Below, in pieces: positions 25,859-34,324 of a stretch of DNA of 64,000 nt. The position numbers were made by a program, and so were the translations under genes. Origin of the DNA: Bacillota bacterium (GTDB lineage Bacteria; Bacillota; Clostridia; Clostridiales; Clostridiaceae); assembly GCA_030706015.1 (NCBI GenBank), contig JAUZPI010000001.1:62001-126000 (forward strand). Reading direction: 5' to 3'. The notes below the pieces were generated by a model. That model searched no databases and had not been told where the DNA came from. It worked only from the letters and a program-made list of their open reading frames with translations. The stretch's first letter is position 1. The number at the start of each line of letters is the position of its first letter.

Positions 25859-26362
25859 CTATACTGTAACATCTAAATTATTACCAGTACTCTCAGTCTG
25901 GTTATCTAACAATGAATTTACACTATTATACACAGTACTAGGATCTGAAGAGGTAATTTTAGAAGCAGCAGCCTGATAGATTCCACTTTCTATTGCGTTA
26001 AATTGATATAAAATATTTGATTCCGTTAAATCAGAGGAGGATTCACCACTCTGAATAAGTGATAAAATATTAGAATCAGCTTGCGCCATGCTATTACTTG
26101 GCAAAGTAGTAATGGATGGCATGGTCAAACTCCCGGAGTTATCATAGGTTAAAGGGATACCATAAGTTGGCTCTACCTGCTGATAAATATCTTGAAGTTC
26201 TGTACTTGTAGTTTCACCAAAATAATTATTTTTCAAATTATTTTCTTGTACCGCAGAACTAATATTAGTTACCAGTGGTACAGTTGAAGTGCTTGAAGTA
26301 TTATTCATTGCATTCCATAGCGAGGACATGTTATATGTGCTCATTGCACCATTTATATCCAT
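25859..26362 (-). CDS. Hypothetical Ser/Thr/Asn-rich protein
   Basis: A 167-residue protein I do not recognise. It has no signal peptide or membrane helix and very few charged residues. It is rich in Ser, Thr, Asn and Gln (NMSSLWNAMNNTSSTSTVPL), with a more ordered stretch NILYQFNAIESGIYQAAASK near residue 115. That composition recalls small clostridial proteins linked to flagella or spores, but nothing specific supports either. AAGGAGG precedes the ATG, and the gene has its own terminator. Confidence 0.65.
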   Translation of the reverse strand: MDINGAMSTYNMSSLWNAMNNTSSTSTVPLVTNISSAVQENNLKNNYFGETTSTELQDIYQQVEPTYGIPLTYDNSGSLTMPSITTLPSNSMAQADSNILSLIQSGESSSDLTESNILYQFNAIESGIYQAAASKITSSDPSTVYNSVNSLLDNQTESTGNNLDVTV

Positions 26363-26510
26363 AGATCATCCCTCCTTATTTTTTTAAATAGCCTATAATC
26401 AAGTTATTATTCAAAAATTATCCCATAAAATTATGGCTATTTAATACAAAAACGATGAATAAACTATAAACTTTTTATTAATAAATAATTTATTATGAAT
26501 ATAAATCAGG

Positions 26511-27446
26511 TTATTTCTTAACTACTCTTTTAATAACATCACTGTTCACAGTATAAATTCCTATGCACACAAGAACTAGTGCTGCAGCGTTTTTTATTTC
26601 TAAAATATTCTCTCCCAAGAATATACTAGATAAAATAGCTCCAAAAATAGGAGTTAAAAAGTTATAAATACTAATGCTTCCCACCTTATTATATTTCATA
26701 AGAGTAGTCCAAAGTGTAAAGGCCGCTGCGGACAAGAATCCCAAATACACTAGCAGCATGGTGGAATTAGGAGTAAAATTAGCCAACTTACCTCCAGTGA
26801 CATATCCCAGAACAATAAGTACCATACCTCCTAAAAAAAGCTGATACCCTGTTACAATTATGGCATTTATAGAATTACTTATTTCCTTAGCGTAAATGGC
26901 TGCTATAGCTGAAGCTGCTGCTGAAATTATAATAAAACCATCACCATAAAAATTAAAGCTAAAATGCATACCATTCTCAAAATTAACTATTACCACACCA
27001 ATAAATCCAGCAATACATCCTATAATTTTTGAATAGCTAAGCTTATCATTCTTATATATAAAATGAGCAAAGATAACTGAAAAAAAGGTACCGGCAGAGC
27101 TCATTATAGAACCATTTACTCCAGTAGTATTTGACAAGCCAATATAGAAAAAAATGTACTGAATTGTGGTTTGCAATAATCCTAATATAGCTAATCTTGA
27201 AAAATCTTTTTTACTTGAGGGAAAAATGGTTTTATTTAACACTAGCGATATGCCTAAAACCATCGTTCCTGCTATAGTAAATCTATATCCTGCAAAAATT
27301 AATTTGGAGGCAGTATCACTACCTGAAATTCTAAAGATACTATACCCAATTTTAACTGCCGGGAAAGCACTTCCCCAAAGCAATGTAGCGATTGCTGCAA
27401 ATATTACAATATTAATTTTACTTGTAAAAAATTTTTTACTATCCAT
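26511..27446 (-). CDS. EamA/DMT superfamily transporter
   Basis: A 311-residue inner-membrane protein with ten predicted helices in two EamA repeats. Typical features are ATLLWGSAFPAVKIGY at the N-terminus, RFTIAG in helix 2, IGCIAGFIGVVIV before the second repeat, and FLTPIFGAILSSIFLGE near residue 270. The superfamily exports metabolites such as amino acids or drugs; substrate unknown. AAAGGATGA precedes the ATG. Confidence 0.9.
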   Translation of the reverse strand: MDSKKFFTSKINIVIFAAIATLLWGSAFPAVKIGYSIFRISGSDTASKLIFAGYRFTIAGTMVLGISLVLNKTIFPSSKKDFSRLAILGLLQTTIQYIFFYIGLSNTTGVNGSIMSSAGTFFSVIFAHFIYKNDKLSYSKIIGCIAGFIGVVIVNFENGMHFSFNFYGDGFIIISAAASAIAAIYAKEISNSINAIIVTGYQLFLGGMVLIVLGYVTGGKLANFTPNSTMLLVYLGFLSAAAFTLWTTLMKYNKVGSISIYNFLTPIFGAILSSIFLGENILEIKNAAALVLVCIGIYTVNSDVIKRVVKK

Positions 27447-27550
27447 TTTATCATCCTTTGTAATTTTTATTCTGCAATATATCCTCTCATATCACTTTCT
27501 ATAATTCAAGAGTATAAGCAAAAGTTCAGTAACACGTTGACTGCGTAAAA

Positions 27551-27599
27551 GATAACGAACGAAAGCTCGATCTGAGATCGAGCGAGATTATTTGTGTAC
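27551..27599. repeat. Palindromic intergenic repeat, copy 1
   Basis: Hairpin GCTCGATC-TGA-GATCGAGC inside about 45 conserved bases shared with the copies at 38530 and 38631. The stem differs by compensatory changes: T-A pair here, C-G in the other copies. On the minus strand it follows the dioxygenase gene and is trailed by CTTTCGTTCGTTATCTTTT, so it can act as a terminator. Confidence 0.65.
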
Positions 27600-27605
27600 T
27601 TCTAT

Positions 27606-28373
27606 TTAAAATTGAAAACAGATATAACTTAAAGTGCCATAATCATAGCTGCGGTGAAGAAGCTTTGGTAAGTTTTCTTCTGATGCGCTTCCCATTGCAA
27701 TGAATAATGGAACTATATGCTCCTCTCTAGGTACAGCCATTTTAGCATGAGGAGCAAGCTGGCTAAATGAATATAGATTTTGTAATTCTTTATTGGCTAC
27801 CTTTTCAACTAACCAATCATCAAATTCTGCCGCCCATGCTTCAGGTTTAACAGCTTCCCAATTGATAGTTAAAAGGTTGTGTACTGTTGCACCACTGCCA
27901 ATAACTAAAATATCTTCTCTACATAACTCTCTAATTGCTTCTCCTACCTTGTACTGCTCTTCCATTGGCAGATTCGGATTAACAGACATTTGAACAACAG
28001 GTATATCAGCCTTTGGATACATGAGCTGAAGCATTGACCAGGAACCATGATCAAGACCTCTCTTTGTGTCTAATTTACTTTCAATATTATTCTTTTTAAG
28101 CATATCAGATATTCTTGATGCTATTGCTGTTGACCCCTTAGCAGGATATCTTACAGAATAGAGTTCCTCAGGAAATCCGTAGAAGTCATAAATCATTTCA
28201 TAAGTGCCATCTACAGCAGATATAGTAGTTATATCTTCTTCAAAATGAGCTGTAAAAATTACAATTACTTTCGGTTTAATATTTTTACCTAAGTCTTTAA
28301 GAAACCTAGTATATTCATTATCCTCAATTACAAGACTAGGTCCTCCATGGCATACAAATAGCGGCGAAATCAT
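27606..28373 (-). CDS. LigB-type extradiol ring-cleavage dioxygenase family protein (YgiD-like)
   Basis: A 255-residue protein of the DODA/LigB class III extradiol dioxygenase family. Metal-ligand motifs are in place: FVCHGGPSLVIED at the N-terminus, IFTAHFEED near residue 45, DHGSWSMLQLMYP near 115 and GSGATVHNL near 175. Family members cleave catechol-type rings or, as in YgiD, act on DOPA; the substrate here is unknown. ATG at 28373 follows GGAG; a GTG three codons upstream would abut that site. It lies on the same strand just after the azoreductase gene, so they may share a transcript. Confidence 0.88.
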   Translation of the reverse strand: MISPLFVCHGGPSLVIEDNEYTRFLKDLGKNIKPKVIVIFTAHFEEDITTISAVDGTYEMIYDFYGFPEELYSVRYPAKGSTAIASRISDMLKKNNIESKLDTKRGLDHGSWSMLQLMYPKADIPVVQMSVNPNLPMEEQYKVGEAIRELCREDILVIGSGATVHNLLTINWEAVKPEAWAAEFDDWLVEKVANKELQNLYSFSQLAPHAKMAVPREEHIVPLFIAMGSASEENLPKLLHRSYDYGTLSYICFQF

Positions 28374-28419
28374 ATTACTCACTCCTCTCTATTTATTTTA
28401 ATCCTTTCAGTTATATGTG

Positions 28420-29055
28420 TTAAAATCTCTTCGCTGTTTCTTTAGCATTATTTATTGCATTTGCTTTTATTTCTTGTGCTCTATCAGGGGCTGCATTCAT
28501 ACCTTCTACAATTATAGATTCTTTATCAGCTATTCCGATAAAACTAAATATTGTGTTCATATATCTATCGCCCATTTCAAGATCAGCTGCGGGACCATTA
28601 GAGTACACCCCTCCCCTAGCTTGAATGTGAATAGCTTTCTTATCCGTTAAAAGTCCTACTGGACCATTCTCTGTATATTTAAAGGTCTTACCCGCAATAC
28701 AAATATTATCTAAATAAGCCTTCATCTTAGGAGGTACTGTAAAATTCCACAATGGTGTTACAAATACATATTTATCAGCTGATAAAAACTGTTCTAATAT
28801 ATTATTCATAGCTGCAATTTTATTTTGCTCTTCTGTAGTTAGCTGCTCAAAGGAAAGTCCCTGTGCAAATTTACCCCATGCACTAAAAATAACTTCATCA
28901 ATCAACGGAATTTCTGTCTTATATAAATCTACAGTTACTATTTCATCATTTGGATTAGCCTTTTTATATGCATCAATAAATGCCTCTCCTACTGATAGGC
29001 TATATGATTCTTCTTGAGATTTTGGGTTTGCAGTAATATACAATATTTTTGACAT
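28420..29055 (-). CDS. azoR: FMN-dependent NADH:quinone/azo reductase
   Basis: A 211-residue flavodoxin-fold reductase of the AzoR family: ILYITANPKSQEESYSL at the N-terminus, FVTPLWNFTVPPKMKAYLDN near residue 95, and IQARGGVYS near 145, which carry FMN and the active site. AzoR reduces quinones and azo compounds with NADH. ATG at 29055 is chosen for its AAGGAG; 17 upstream codons are excluded. It is divergent from an HxlR regulator, a common pairing for quinone or electrophile-induced reductases. Confidence 0.9.
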   Translation of the reverse strand: MSKILYITANPKSQEESYSLSVGEAFIDAYKKANPNDEIVTVDLYKTEIPLIDEVIFSAWGKFAQGLSFEQLTTEEQNKIAAMNNILEQFLSADKYVFVTPLWNFTVPPKMKAYLDNICIAGKTFKYTENGPVGLLTDKKAIHIQARGGVYSNGPAADLEMGDRYMNTIFSFIGIADKESIIVEGMNAAPDRAQEIKANAINNAKETAKRF

Positions 29056-29268
29056 ATTAATTTTCTCCTTTTCATTACTTAATATTTTTTTCAAGAATTT
29101 AAACATTTTCTCACCTTTCCTATATAACTTCGGTAATATTTATATATCTTATTACTTATATTGTTTTTGTAATTAATATTAATCAAGTTACTTTATGTAA
29201 CTATAATATAATAATACACTTACTTTTGTCAAGTAAATATGATAAAATAATTATAGGAGATGATAACT

Positions 29269-29577
29269 ATGGATAAATTTCATTTGTGTCCGAAGTTTGA
29301 AGCCGCTTTTGAATTGCTTGGTAAGAGATGGACCGGGCTAATTATAAATTCACTATTAAATGGTGCTAAAAGATTTTCTGACATACAGGAAATCATTCCT
29401 AACCTAAGTGCCCGTATGCTCACAGAAAGATTCAAGGAGTTAGAAGAGCAAGGGATAATTAGTCGTAAAGTCTATCCTGAAATGCCTGTACGTATTGAAT
29501 ATGAACTTACGGAAAAAGGTAAAGAGCTAGAAAAGGCTATGGAAGAAATACAAAAGTGGGCAGAAAAATGGAATTAA
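29269..29577 (+). CDS. HxlR family transcriptional regulator
   Basis: A 102-residue winged-helix protein. CPKFEAAFELLGKRWTGLII contains the conserved N-terminal Cys and KRW motif of the HxlR/YodB group, followed by KRFSDIQEIIPNLSARMLTE and the wing VRIEYELTEKG. The conserved Cys near residue 6 could sense quinones or other electrophiles as in YodB. It is divergent from azoR and likely controls it. ATG at 29269 has AGGAG nine bases upstream. Confidence 0.9.
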   Translation: MDKFHLCPKFEAAFELLGKRWTGLIINSLLNGAKRFSDIQEIIPNLSARMLTERFKELEEQGIISRKVYPEMPVRIEYELTEKGKELEKAMEEIQKWAEKWN

Positions 29578-29613
29578 AAGAAAGCTTCCTCAAAATTGGG
29601 GAAGCTTTCTTTG
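29578..29613 (+). terminator. Terminator after the HxlR gene
   Basis: AAGAAAGCTTCC and GGAAGCTTTCTT arms around a 10-base loop, directly after the stop codon and followed by T residues. Confidence 0.8.
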
Positions 29614-29742
29614 TAGTTAAAAAATAATAATTTCTTATTAAACATTGTAGACAATGGTTCTATAAAATGTTATTATTTATACAATACATATAGGAATACT
29701 AGGATTATTTTGTATTGTTCAGTTTCAGGGGAGGAATTATTA

Positions 29743-30594
29743 ATGAGAGCATTAGAATTTTCAAATAAAGCAAAGGATGGTTCAAATTTATTTTTTAGAA
29801 AGTGGCTTCCCGAGGGTGCTATTAAAGCAGTAATTTGTATTGTTCACGGATTAGGAGATCACAGCGGCTGGTTTTCGAATATGTCTAAATATCTTACAAA
29901 TAACAATTTTGCTGTGGTGACCTTCGATCTTAGAGGACATGGGAAATCTGAAGGTAAAAGAGGTCATATACCTTCCTACGAAGCTCTTATGGATGATATT
30001 GATATATTAATAAACACAGCTAAAGAAAGCTTTTATGGATTACCGGTATTTTTGTTTGGGCACAGCTTTGGTGGAAATCAGGTATTAAATTATGTACTTC
30101 GCCGTCATCCAAAAATAGCTGGTGTTATGGCTAGTGCACCTTGGCTCAGTCTTTATTCAAATCCATCTGCGTTCAAGCTCTACTCAACCTTCTTATTTGA
30201 TAAAATATATCCTACTTTATTAGTTGATAATGTGGTTAACGAGGCAGCCTTGTCTCACAAACCAGGTCTTTCAGAAGAGTATAGTAAAGACCCTTTAGTA
30301 CACAGCAATATTTCTGCAAGGCTCTTTACCAATGCTTATAAATCGGGACTTTGGGCTGTTAACCATGCTTATGAATTAGATATTCCACTGTTAATATTTC
30401 ATGGTGATGAAGATAAGATAACTTCTCATAAAGCAAGCATTGCTTTTGCAAATAATGCTCCAAAGGAACTTTGCACACTTAAAATATGGGAAGGCTTATA
30501 TCATTCTCTGCATAATGAAATCTCAAATGAAGAGATATTTTTAGATATAGTTAATTGGATAAATGCAAAAGTATTAGATTTTGCTACTGCTTAA
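29743..30594 (+). CDS. Alpha/beta hydrolase, monoacylglycerol-lipase-like
   Basis: A 283-residue serine hydrolase (Hydrolase_4/lysophospholipase type). The oxyanion motif IVHGLGDHSGW lies near residue 40, nucleophile elbow GHSFGGNQ near 105, acid HGDEDKITSH near 225, and catalytic His in GLYHSLHNE near 255. Likely substrates are monoacylglycerols or lysophospholipids. ATG at 29743 follows GGGGAGGA; eleven upstream codons are excluded. Confidence 0.9.
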   Translation: MRALEFSNKAKDGSNLFFRKWLPEGAIKAVICIVHGLGDHSGWFSNMSKYLTNNNFAVVTFDLRGHGKSEGKRGHIPSYEALMDDIDILINTAKESFYGLPVFLFGHSFGGNQVLNYVLRRHPKIAGVMASAPWLSLYSNPSAFKLYSTFLFDKIYPTLLVDNVVNEAALSHKPGLSEEYSKDPLVHSNISARLFTNAYKSGLWAVNHAYELDIPLLIFHGDEDKITSHKASIAFANNAPKELCTLKIWEGLYHSLHNEISNEEIFLDIVNWINAKVLDFATA

Positions 30595-30615
30595 ACTTTA
30601 AGTATAGATGTCAGC

Positions 30616-30664
30616 TAAGCTAAGTTTTCATAGGATATGAATACACCTATGAAAACTTAGCTTA
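30616..30664. terminator. Long bidirectional hairpin between convergent genes
   Basis: A perfect 19-base arm pair, TAAGCTAAGTTTTCATAGG with its complement, around an 11-base loop. It overlaps the last codons of the acetyltransferase gene on the minus strand and follows the hydrolase gene on the plus strand. Confidence 0.75.
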
Positions 30665-31100
30665 TGTTTATATGCATCTTTTGTAATAACAATCCGCTTC
30701 TTTCAGATATACTAGCTTCATCGTCGCATTGAAATCCAATTTTTTCATAAAAATTAACGGTATCCTGCCTAGAATTTAAATATATACAATTAATGGAATA
30801 CCCTTTAGCCTTAGCGATATGTTTTTTTATCATTTCAGATCCAATCCCTCTACCTATATATTCTGGATCAACAACTACATTAGTGATTTTTCCGATGCCA
30901 TCAAAATTAGTCAATCTTGAATATCCTGCAAGCTTTTCTTTATCTAATACTACTAGGTGTAAACTTATTTCATCTAATTCATCATATTCGTATTTTTCAA
31001 CCATACTATACGGTTTAAAAAGTATATCGTATCTTAAATTTATTACTTGATCAAATATTTTGTTTCTGCAGTCTATGTATTTGTAAATAATCTTATCCAA
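30657..31100 (-). CDS. GNAT family N-acetyltransferase
   Basis: A 147-residue GNAT acetyltransferase. The acetyl-CoA pyrophosphate loop appears in VVDPEYIGRGIGSEMIKKHI (Q/RxxGxG/A form), and the C-terminal NFYEKIGFQCDDEA is the usual YxxxGF element. The substrate is unknown. The start is TTG at 31100 with AGAGAGG upstream. Single gene. Confidence 0.88.
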   Translation of the reverse strand: MDKIIYKYIDCRNKIFDQVINLRYDILFKPYSMVEKYEYDELDEISLHLVVLDKEKLAGYSRLTNFDGIGKITNVVVDPEYIGRGIGSEMIKKHIAKAKGYSINCIYLNSRQDTVNFYEKIGFQCDDEASISERSGLLLQKMHINIS

Positions 31101-31278
31101 ATTCTTCGCCTCTCTATTTTTATGCTATTTTATCCAAAAGCGTAGATTTAATTTTTGATTTTTGTTTATAAACATAGTCATCGATTAAACTACAATTACT
31201 ATCGATATTATTAAATTATAATGGTATTATAACCCACAACTTGTACTATTAAAATACATTGTTTACTTTATAACTAGC

Positions 31279-31314
31279 ATTTAATGCCTCACTAATTAAG
31301 TGAGGCGTTAAATG
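31279..31314 (-). terminator. Hairpin downstream of the second Uma2 gene
   Basis: CATTTAATGCCTCACT pairs with AGTGAGGCGTTAAATG with a wobble. It lies just after the Uma2 stop on the minus strand, but the tail is not T-rich, so termination is only probable. Confidence 0.5.
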
Positions 31315-31316
31315 TT

Positions 31317-31880
31317 TTAAGAAAACAAATATTCCAAATCAACCTTAAACCCTTCTAAAAAGACAGATTCTATTATGCCCTTACTCACCTTTATATCTGC
31401 TTGTTCGTATAGACCATCCTGATTTAAAGTATATATAGTAACTGCATCTTTCATGGGGTTTACTATCCAATATTCTTTCACACCATATTTCATATATAGA
31501 TTAAACTTAGTTACCAAATCATGCCCCTGATTAGATGGGCTAAGGATTTCTATTACCATCTCAGGAACCCCTACAAACCTATTATCCATAATTCCATTTT
31601 TATCACAGACAATACTTAAATCAGGAATTACTAATTTTTTACCTTCTATTCCATCTCTTTTTAACTCTATATCATAGGGAGCTTGAAATACTTCGCAGAC
31701 TTTTCCCTCTAAAAAGATGATAAGTCTGGCATTCAACCTGCCTGAAATCCTTTGATGTTTAGTTGATGGAGATGGTGACATATAGACTATCCCATCAATA
31801 TATTCTAATATATCCTCTGTATTTTCTCTTAAATTACTATATTCCTCATAGGAAACAGGTATATTATGAGCAAGCGCCAT
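31317..31880 (-). CDS. Uma2 family protein, second copy
   Basis: A 187-residue paralogue of the protein at 15551 with the same restriction-endonuclease-like motifs: EYIDGIVYMSPSPSTKHQRI, VIPDLSIVCDKNGI, EMVIEILSPSNQGHD, and KEYWIVNP. The two copies are clearly divergent in sequence, so this is not a recent duplication. TAGGAGGA precedes the ATG. Role unknown. Confidence 0.85.
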   Translation of the reverse strand: MALAHNIPVSYEEYSNLRENTEDILEYIDGIVYMSPSPSTKHQRISGRLNARLIIFLEGKVCEVFQAPYDIELKRDGIEGKKLVIPDLSIVCDKNGIMDNRFVGVPEMVIEILSPSNQGHDLVTKFNLYMKYGVKEYWIVNPMKDAVTIYTLNQDGLYEQADIKVSKGIIESVFLEGFKVDLEYLFS

Positions 31881-31993
31881 GTAAAATCATCCTCCTACCA
31901 ATATATAGAGTATTTAATAACTATTATTATATACCAAAAAAATGATATATAGTATCTCTGATTTTAGGATTGAATTTATCCACATATTATGTG

Positions 31994-32021
31994 TTGACAT
32001 TTCACACTAAAGGAATATAAT
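31994..32021 (+). promoter_or_regulatory. Promoter of the TetR-hydrolase operon
   Basis: TTGACA (31994-31999) and TATAAT (32016-32021) are separated by 16 bases. This is a near-consensus vegetative promoter upstream of the tetR start. Confidence 0.75.
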
Positions 32022-32035
32022 GTAATTAGGTTTCC

Positions 32036-32051
32036 GACCGAATAGTCGGTC
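32036..32051. promoter_or_regulatory. Probable TetR operator
   Basis: GACCGA-ATAG-TCGGTC has perfect 6-base arms and starts 15 bases after the -10 box, where a repressor would block initial transcription. It is GC-rich against its surroundings. Likely bound by the TetR protein encoded 27 bases downstream. Confidence 0.6.
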
Positions 32052-32077
32052 TACTAATTTGAAAGGGATGACTTTCT

Positions 32078-32710
32078 TTGAATAATACAACTGAAGTTAA
32101 AAGAAACAAAATTCTAGCAGCAGCACTACAGGCCTACACCAAATACGGTATTAATAAAACCACCACTAGGCAAATTGCCGAGATAGCTGATATAGGTAAA
32201 TCAACCATTTATGAATATTTTAAAAGTAAGCAAGAGTTACTGAATGAGTCCTTCATTTTTCTTATGCACCAACTGGACCAGGGGAAAAAAAGTATTCACA
32301 CCATCGCTGAAGAAGATCCAATGACTGCACTAAAAATGTACCTTGATAATACAATCCATATTGCCTTAAACGAACCTGGTACCCTTCTTCTAATTTCACA
32401 GTACACTCTTGAAATAATGCTAAACAGCGATAAATACGAAGAGGCAAAATCAGAATATCAGAGAAAACTTTCTCCTTTATATGAAAGCTTAATGAATGAG
32501 CTAAGTTTTATTATTGATAGGGGTATTAAACAAGGATCATTTAAACCAGTTATTAATATAGATGTTGAAAACATTGTATATATACTTGGTGCATTGGTTA
32601 GGGAAATTCAAGCTCAGGCCTTTATAAAGGATCGAGAAGAACTTAATAAAGCTTGTATGAATATAAAAGAAACCATAGGAAAGCTTCTAAGTATTTCTGA
32701 GTTCTACTAG
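32078..32710 (+). CDS. TetR family transcriptional regulator
   Basis: A 210-residue repressor-type protein. The N-terminal TetR helix-turn-helix is clear: RNKILAAALQAYTKYGINKT, TTRQIAEIADIGKSTIYEYF, KSKQELL. The C-terminal ligand-binding domain is diverged. The start is TTG at 32078, after AAAGGGA; the nearby ATG at 32069 meets a stop at once. It is followed 29 bases later by a hydrolase gene, probably its target, and is preceded by a palindrome fitting autoregulation. Confidence 0.9.
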   Translation: MNNTTEVKRNKILAAALQAYTKYGINKTTTRQIAEIADIGKSTIYEYFKSKQELLNESFIFLMHQLDQGKKSIHTIAEEDPMTALKMYLDNTIHIALNEPGTLLLISQYTLEIMLNSDKYEEAKSEYQRKLSPLYESLMNELSFIIDRGIKQGSFKPVINIDVENIVYILGALVREIQAQAFIKDREELNKACMNIKETIGKLLSISEFY

Positions 32711-32739
32711 GTTAAATACTTACATAAGGAGGAATAAAT

Positions 32740-33498
32740 ATGCTATTTAAAGAATTTGGCAATAAGAATGCTCCAGTTGTTATTTTTCTTCATGGTGGTG
32801 GAGTATCTTGGTGGACATTAAAACCACAAATTGAGGCATTGAAGAAGGATTATTATATTGTTGCACCTATTATAGATGGGCATGGTGAGGATTATAATAA
32901 TAATTTTATAAGTATACAGACCTCCTCAACGCACGTTATTGATTATATAAAAGGAAATTGTAACGGGAGAGTTTTTGCAATTTGTGGTCTCTCTCTTGGG
33001 GCGCAAATTCTTGTAGAAATTTTATCTAAAGAATGTGATATTACTGAGTACGCAGTTATAGAAAGCGCTCTAATATATCCTATAAAAATGGCAACAAAGT
33101 TTATTGTACCTATGTACAATATGTTATATGGATTAATAAAAAAAAGATGGTTTGCAAAACTACAGGCTAAAGAATTAAACATACCTGACGAACTATTTGA
33201 AAGCTACTATGAGGATAGTTTACGTATGACAAAGCAAACCCTTATAAACATAACAATAAGCAATGGGAACTATTCTATGCCTTCAACTCTATGTAATACA
33301 AAAGCAAAAACCTTGATATTAGTTGGTGAAAAGGAGTTATCAGTAATGAAAAAATCCTCTCTATTACTTAATAACACTATTTGTGGCAGCTTTTTAAAGG
33401 TAGTTGAAAAAAGTAGACATGGTGAAATTAGCCAAGTCTATCCAGATAAATACCTTGATTTGCTGCAGCACTTCTTTGAAAATAATACTGTCTTGTAA
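32740..33498 (+). CDS. Alpha/beta hydrolase
   Basis: A 252-residue hydrolase fold. VIFLHGGGVSWWTLKPQI gives the oxyanion region, nucleophile elbow ICGLSLGAQI lies near residue 90, the acid is probably in TLILVGEKELSVM, and the catalytic His is in SRHGEISQVYP near the C-terminus. Substrate unknown. AAGGAGG precedes the ATG. It is co-transcribed with the TetR regulator. Confidence 0.85.
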   Translation: MLFKEFGNKNAPVVIFLHGGGVSWWTLKPQIEALKKDYYIVAPIIDGHGEDYNNNFISIQTSSTHVIDYIKGNCNGRVFAICGLSLGAQILVEILSKECDITEYAVIESALIYPIKMATKFIVPMYNMLYGLIKKRWFAKLQAKELNIPDELFESYYEDSLRMTKQTLINITISNGNYSMPSTLCNTKAKTLILVGEKELSVMKKSSLLLNNTICGSFLKVVEKSRHGEISQVYPDKYLDLLQHFFENNTVL

Positions 33499-33541
33499 AA
33501 CTTATTAAAATCCTTATAATTCTAATATCATCATAATCTAT

Positions 33542-33593
33542 AAAGGGCTGTCCCTACAAATAATTTTTCAATTATTCTGAGGACAGCCCTTTG
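33542..33593. terminator. Bidirectional terminator between hydrolase and ABC genes
   Basis: AAAGGGCTGTCC and GGACAGCCCTTT pair around about 28 bases, between convergent genes. Confidence 0.7.
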
Positions 33594-33611
33594 AATTAAT
33601 TCATATTAATG

Positions 33612-34301
33612 CTATGCACTTAGTTCATCTCTTTCGATTTCACCATCTTTAATATTTAGTATTCTTGTACCAAAGGATGCTGATTCTAAGGAGTGAGTTA
33701 CTTGAACTATAGTCTTTCCAAATTCTTTATTAATCTTTTCAAATAATTTCATTACTTCTATACCTGATTTTGAGTCCAAATTACCTATAGGTTCGTCAGC
33801 TAAGATTATTTCCGGATTAAATAGTAAAGCTCTTGCTATAGCTACTCTTTGCTGCTGTCCTCCAGATAATTCTCTTGGTGTATGTTTTCTCCTATCAGTC
33901 ATTCCAATTATATCAAGTATCTCTCCAAGCTGCTTTTCAAAGGCCTTAGGTTTCTTTCCATCTAAGAGAATTGGAAGTAATATATTATCTTCTACATTAA
34001 GATTAGGAACTAAATTATAAAACTGAAATACGAAACCCATTTCTGTTCTTCTCATTTTACTTTTTTGTTTTTCTTTTATTTTTGAGTAATCTTTTCCGTT
34101 TATTATTATGCTGCCGCTAGTAGCATTATCTAATCCACCTAGCAAATATAGTAGAGTAGATTTACCGCAGCCTGAAGGCCCCATGATAGATAAAAATTCT
34201 CCTTTGTTTATTGAAAAGGTTAAATCCTTTAGAATATCTACGCTTTCCTTACCTAGTTTAAAAGATTTATATAAATTATTAACTTCTATTGCTTTAGTCA
34301 T
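33612..34301 (-). CDS. ABC transporter ATP-binding protein
   Basis: A 229-residue MacB/LolD-type ATPase. Walker A GPSGCGKSTLL lies near residue 40, the Q-loop in FVFQFYNLVP, signature LSGGQQQRVAIARAL near 145, and Walker B IILADEPIGNLDS. The usual T after ADEP is I here. GGGAGGGA precedes the ATG. It partners the 828-residue permease encoded 23 bases upstream. Confidence 0.92.
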   Translation of the reverse strand: MTKAIEVNNLYKSFKLGKESVDILKDLTFSINKGEFLSIMGPSGCGKSTLLYLLGGLDNATSGSIIINGKDYSKIKEKQKSKMRRTEMGFVFQFYNLVPNLNVEDNILLPILLDGKKPKAFEKQLGEILDIIGMTDRRKHTPRELSGGQQQRVAIARALLFNPEIILADEPIGNLDSKSGIEVMKLFEKINKEFGKTIVQVTHSLESASFGTRILNIKDGEIERDELSA

Positions 34302-34324
34302 TTTTTTCCCTCCTATGATTGAAG

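Noticed and set aside
15551..31880. The two Uma2 genes as ends of a duplicated segment
   Set aside because: The proteins are too different and the flanking genes do not correspond, so they are old paralogues.
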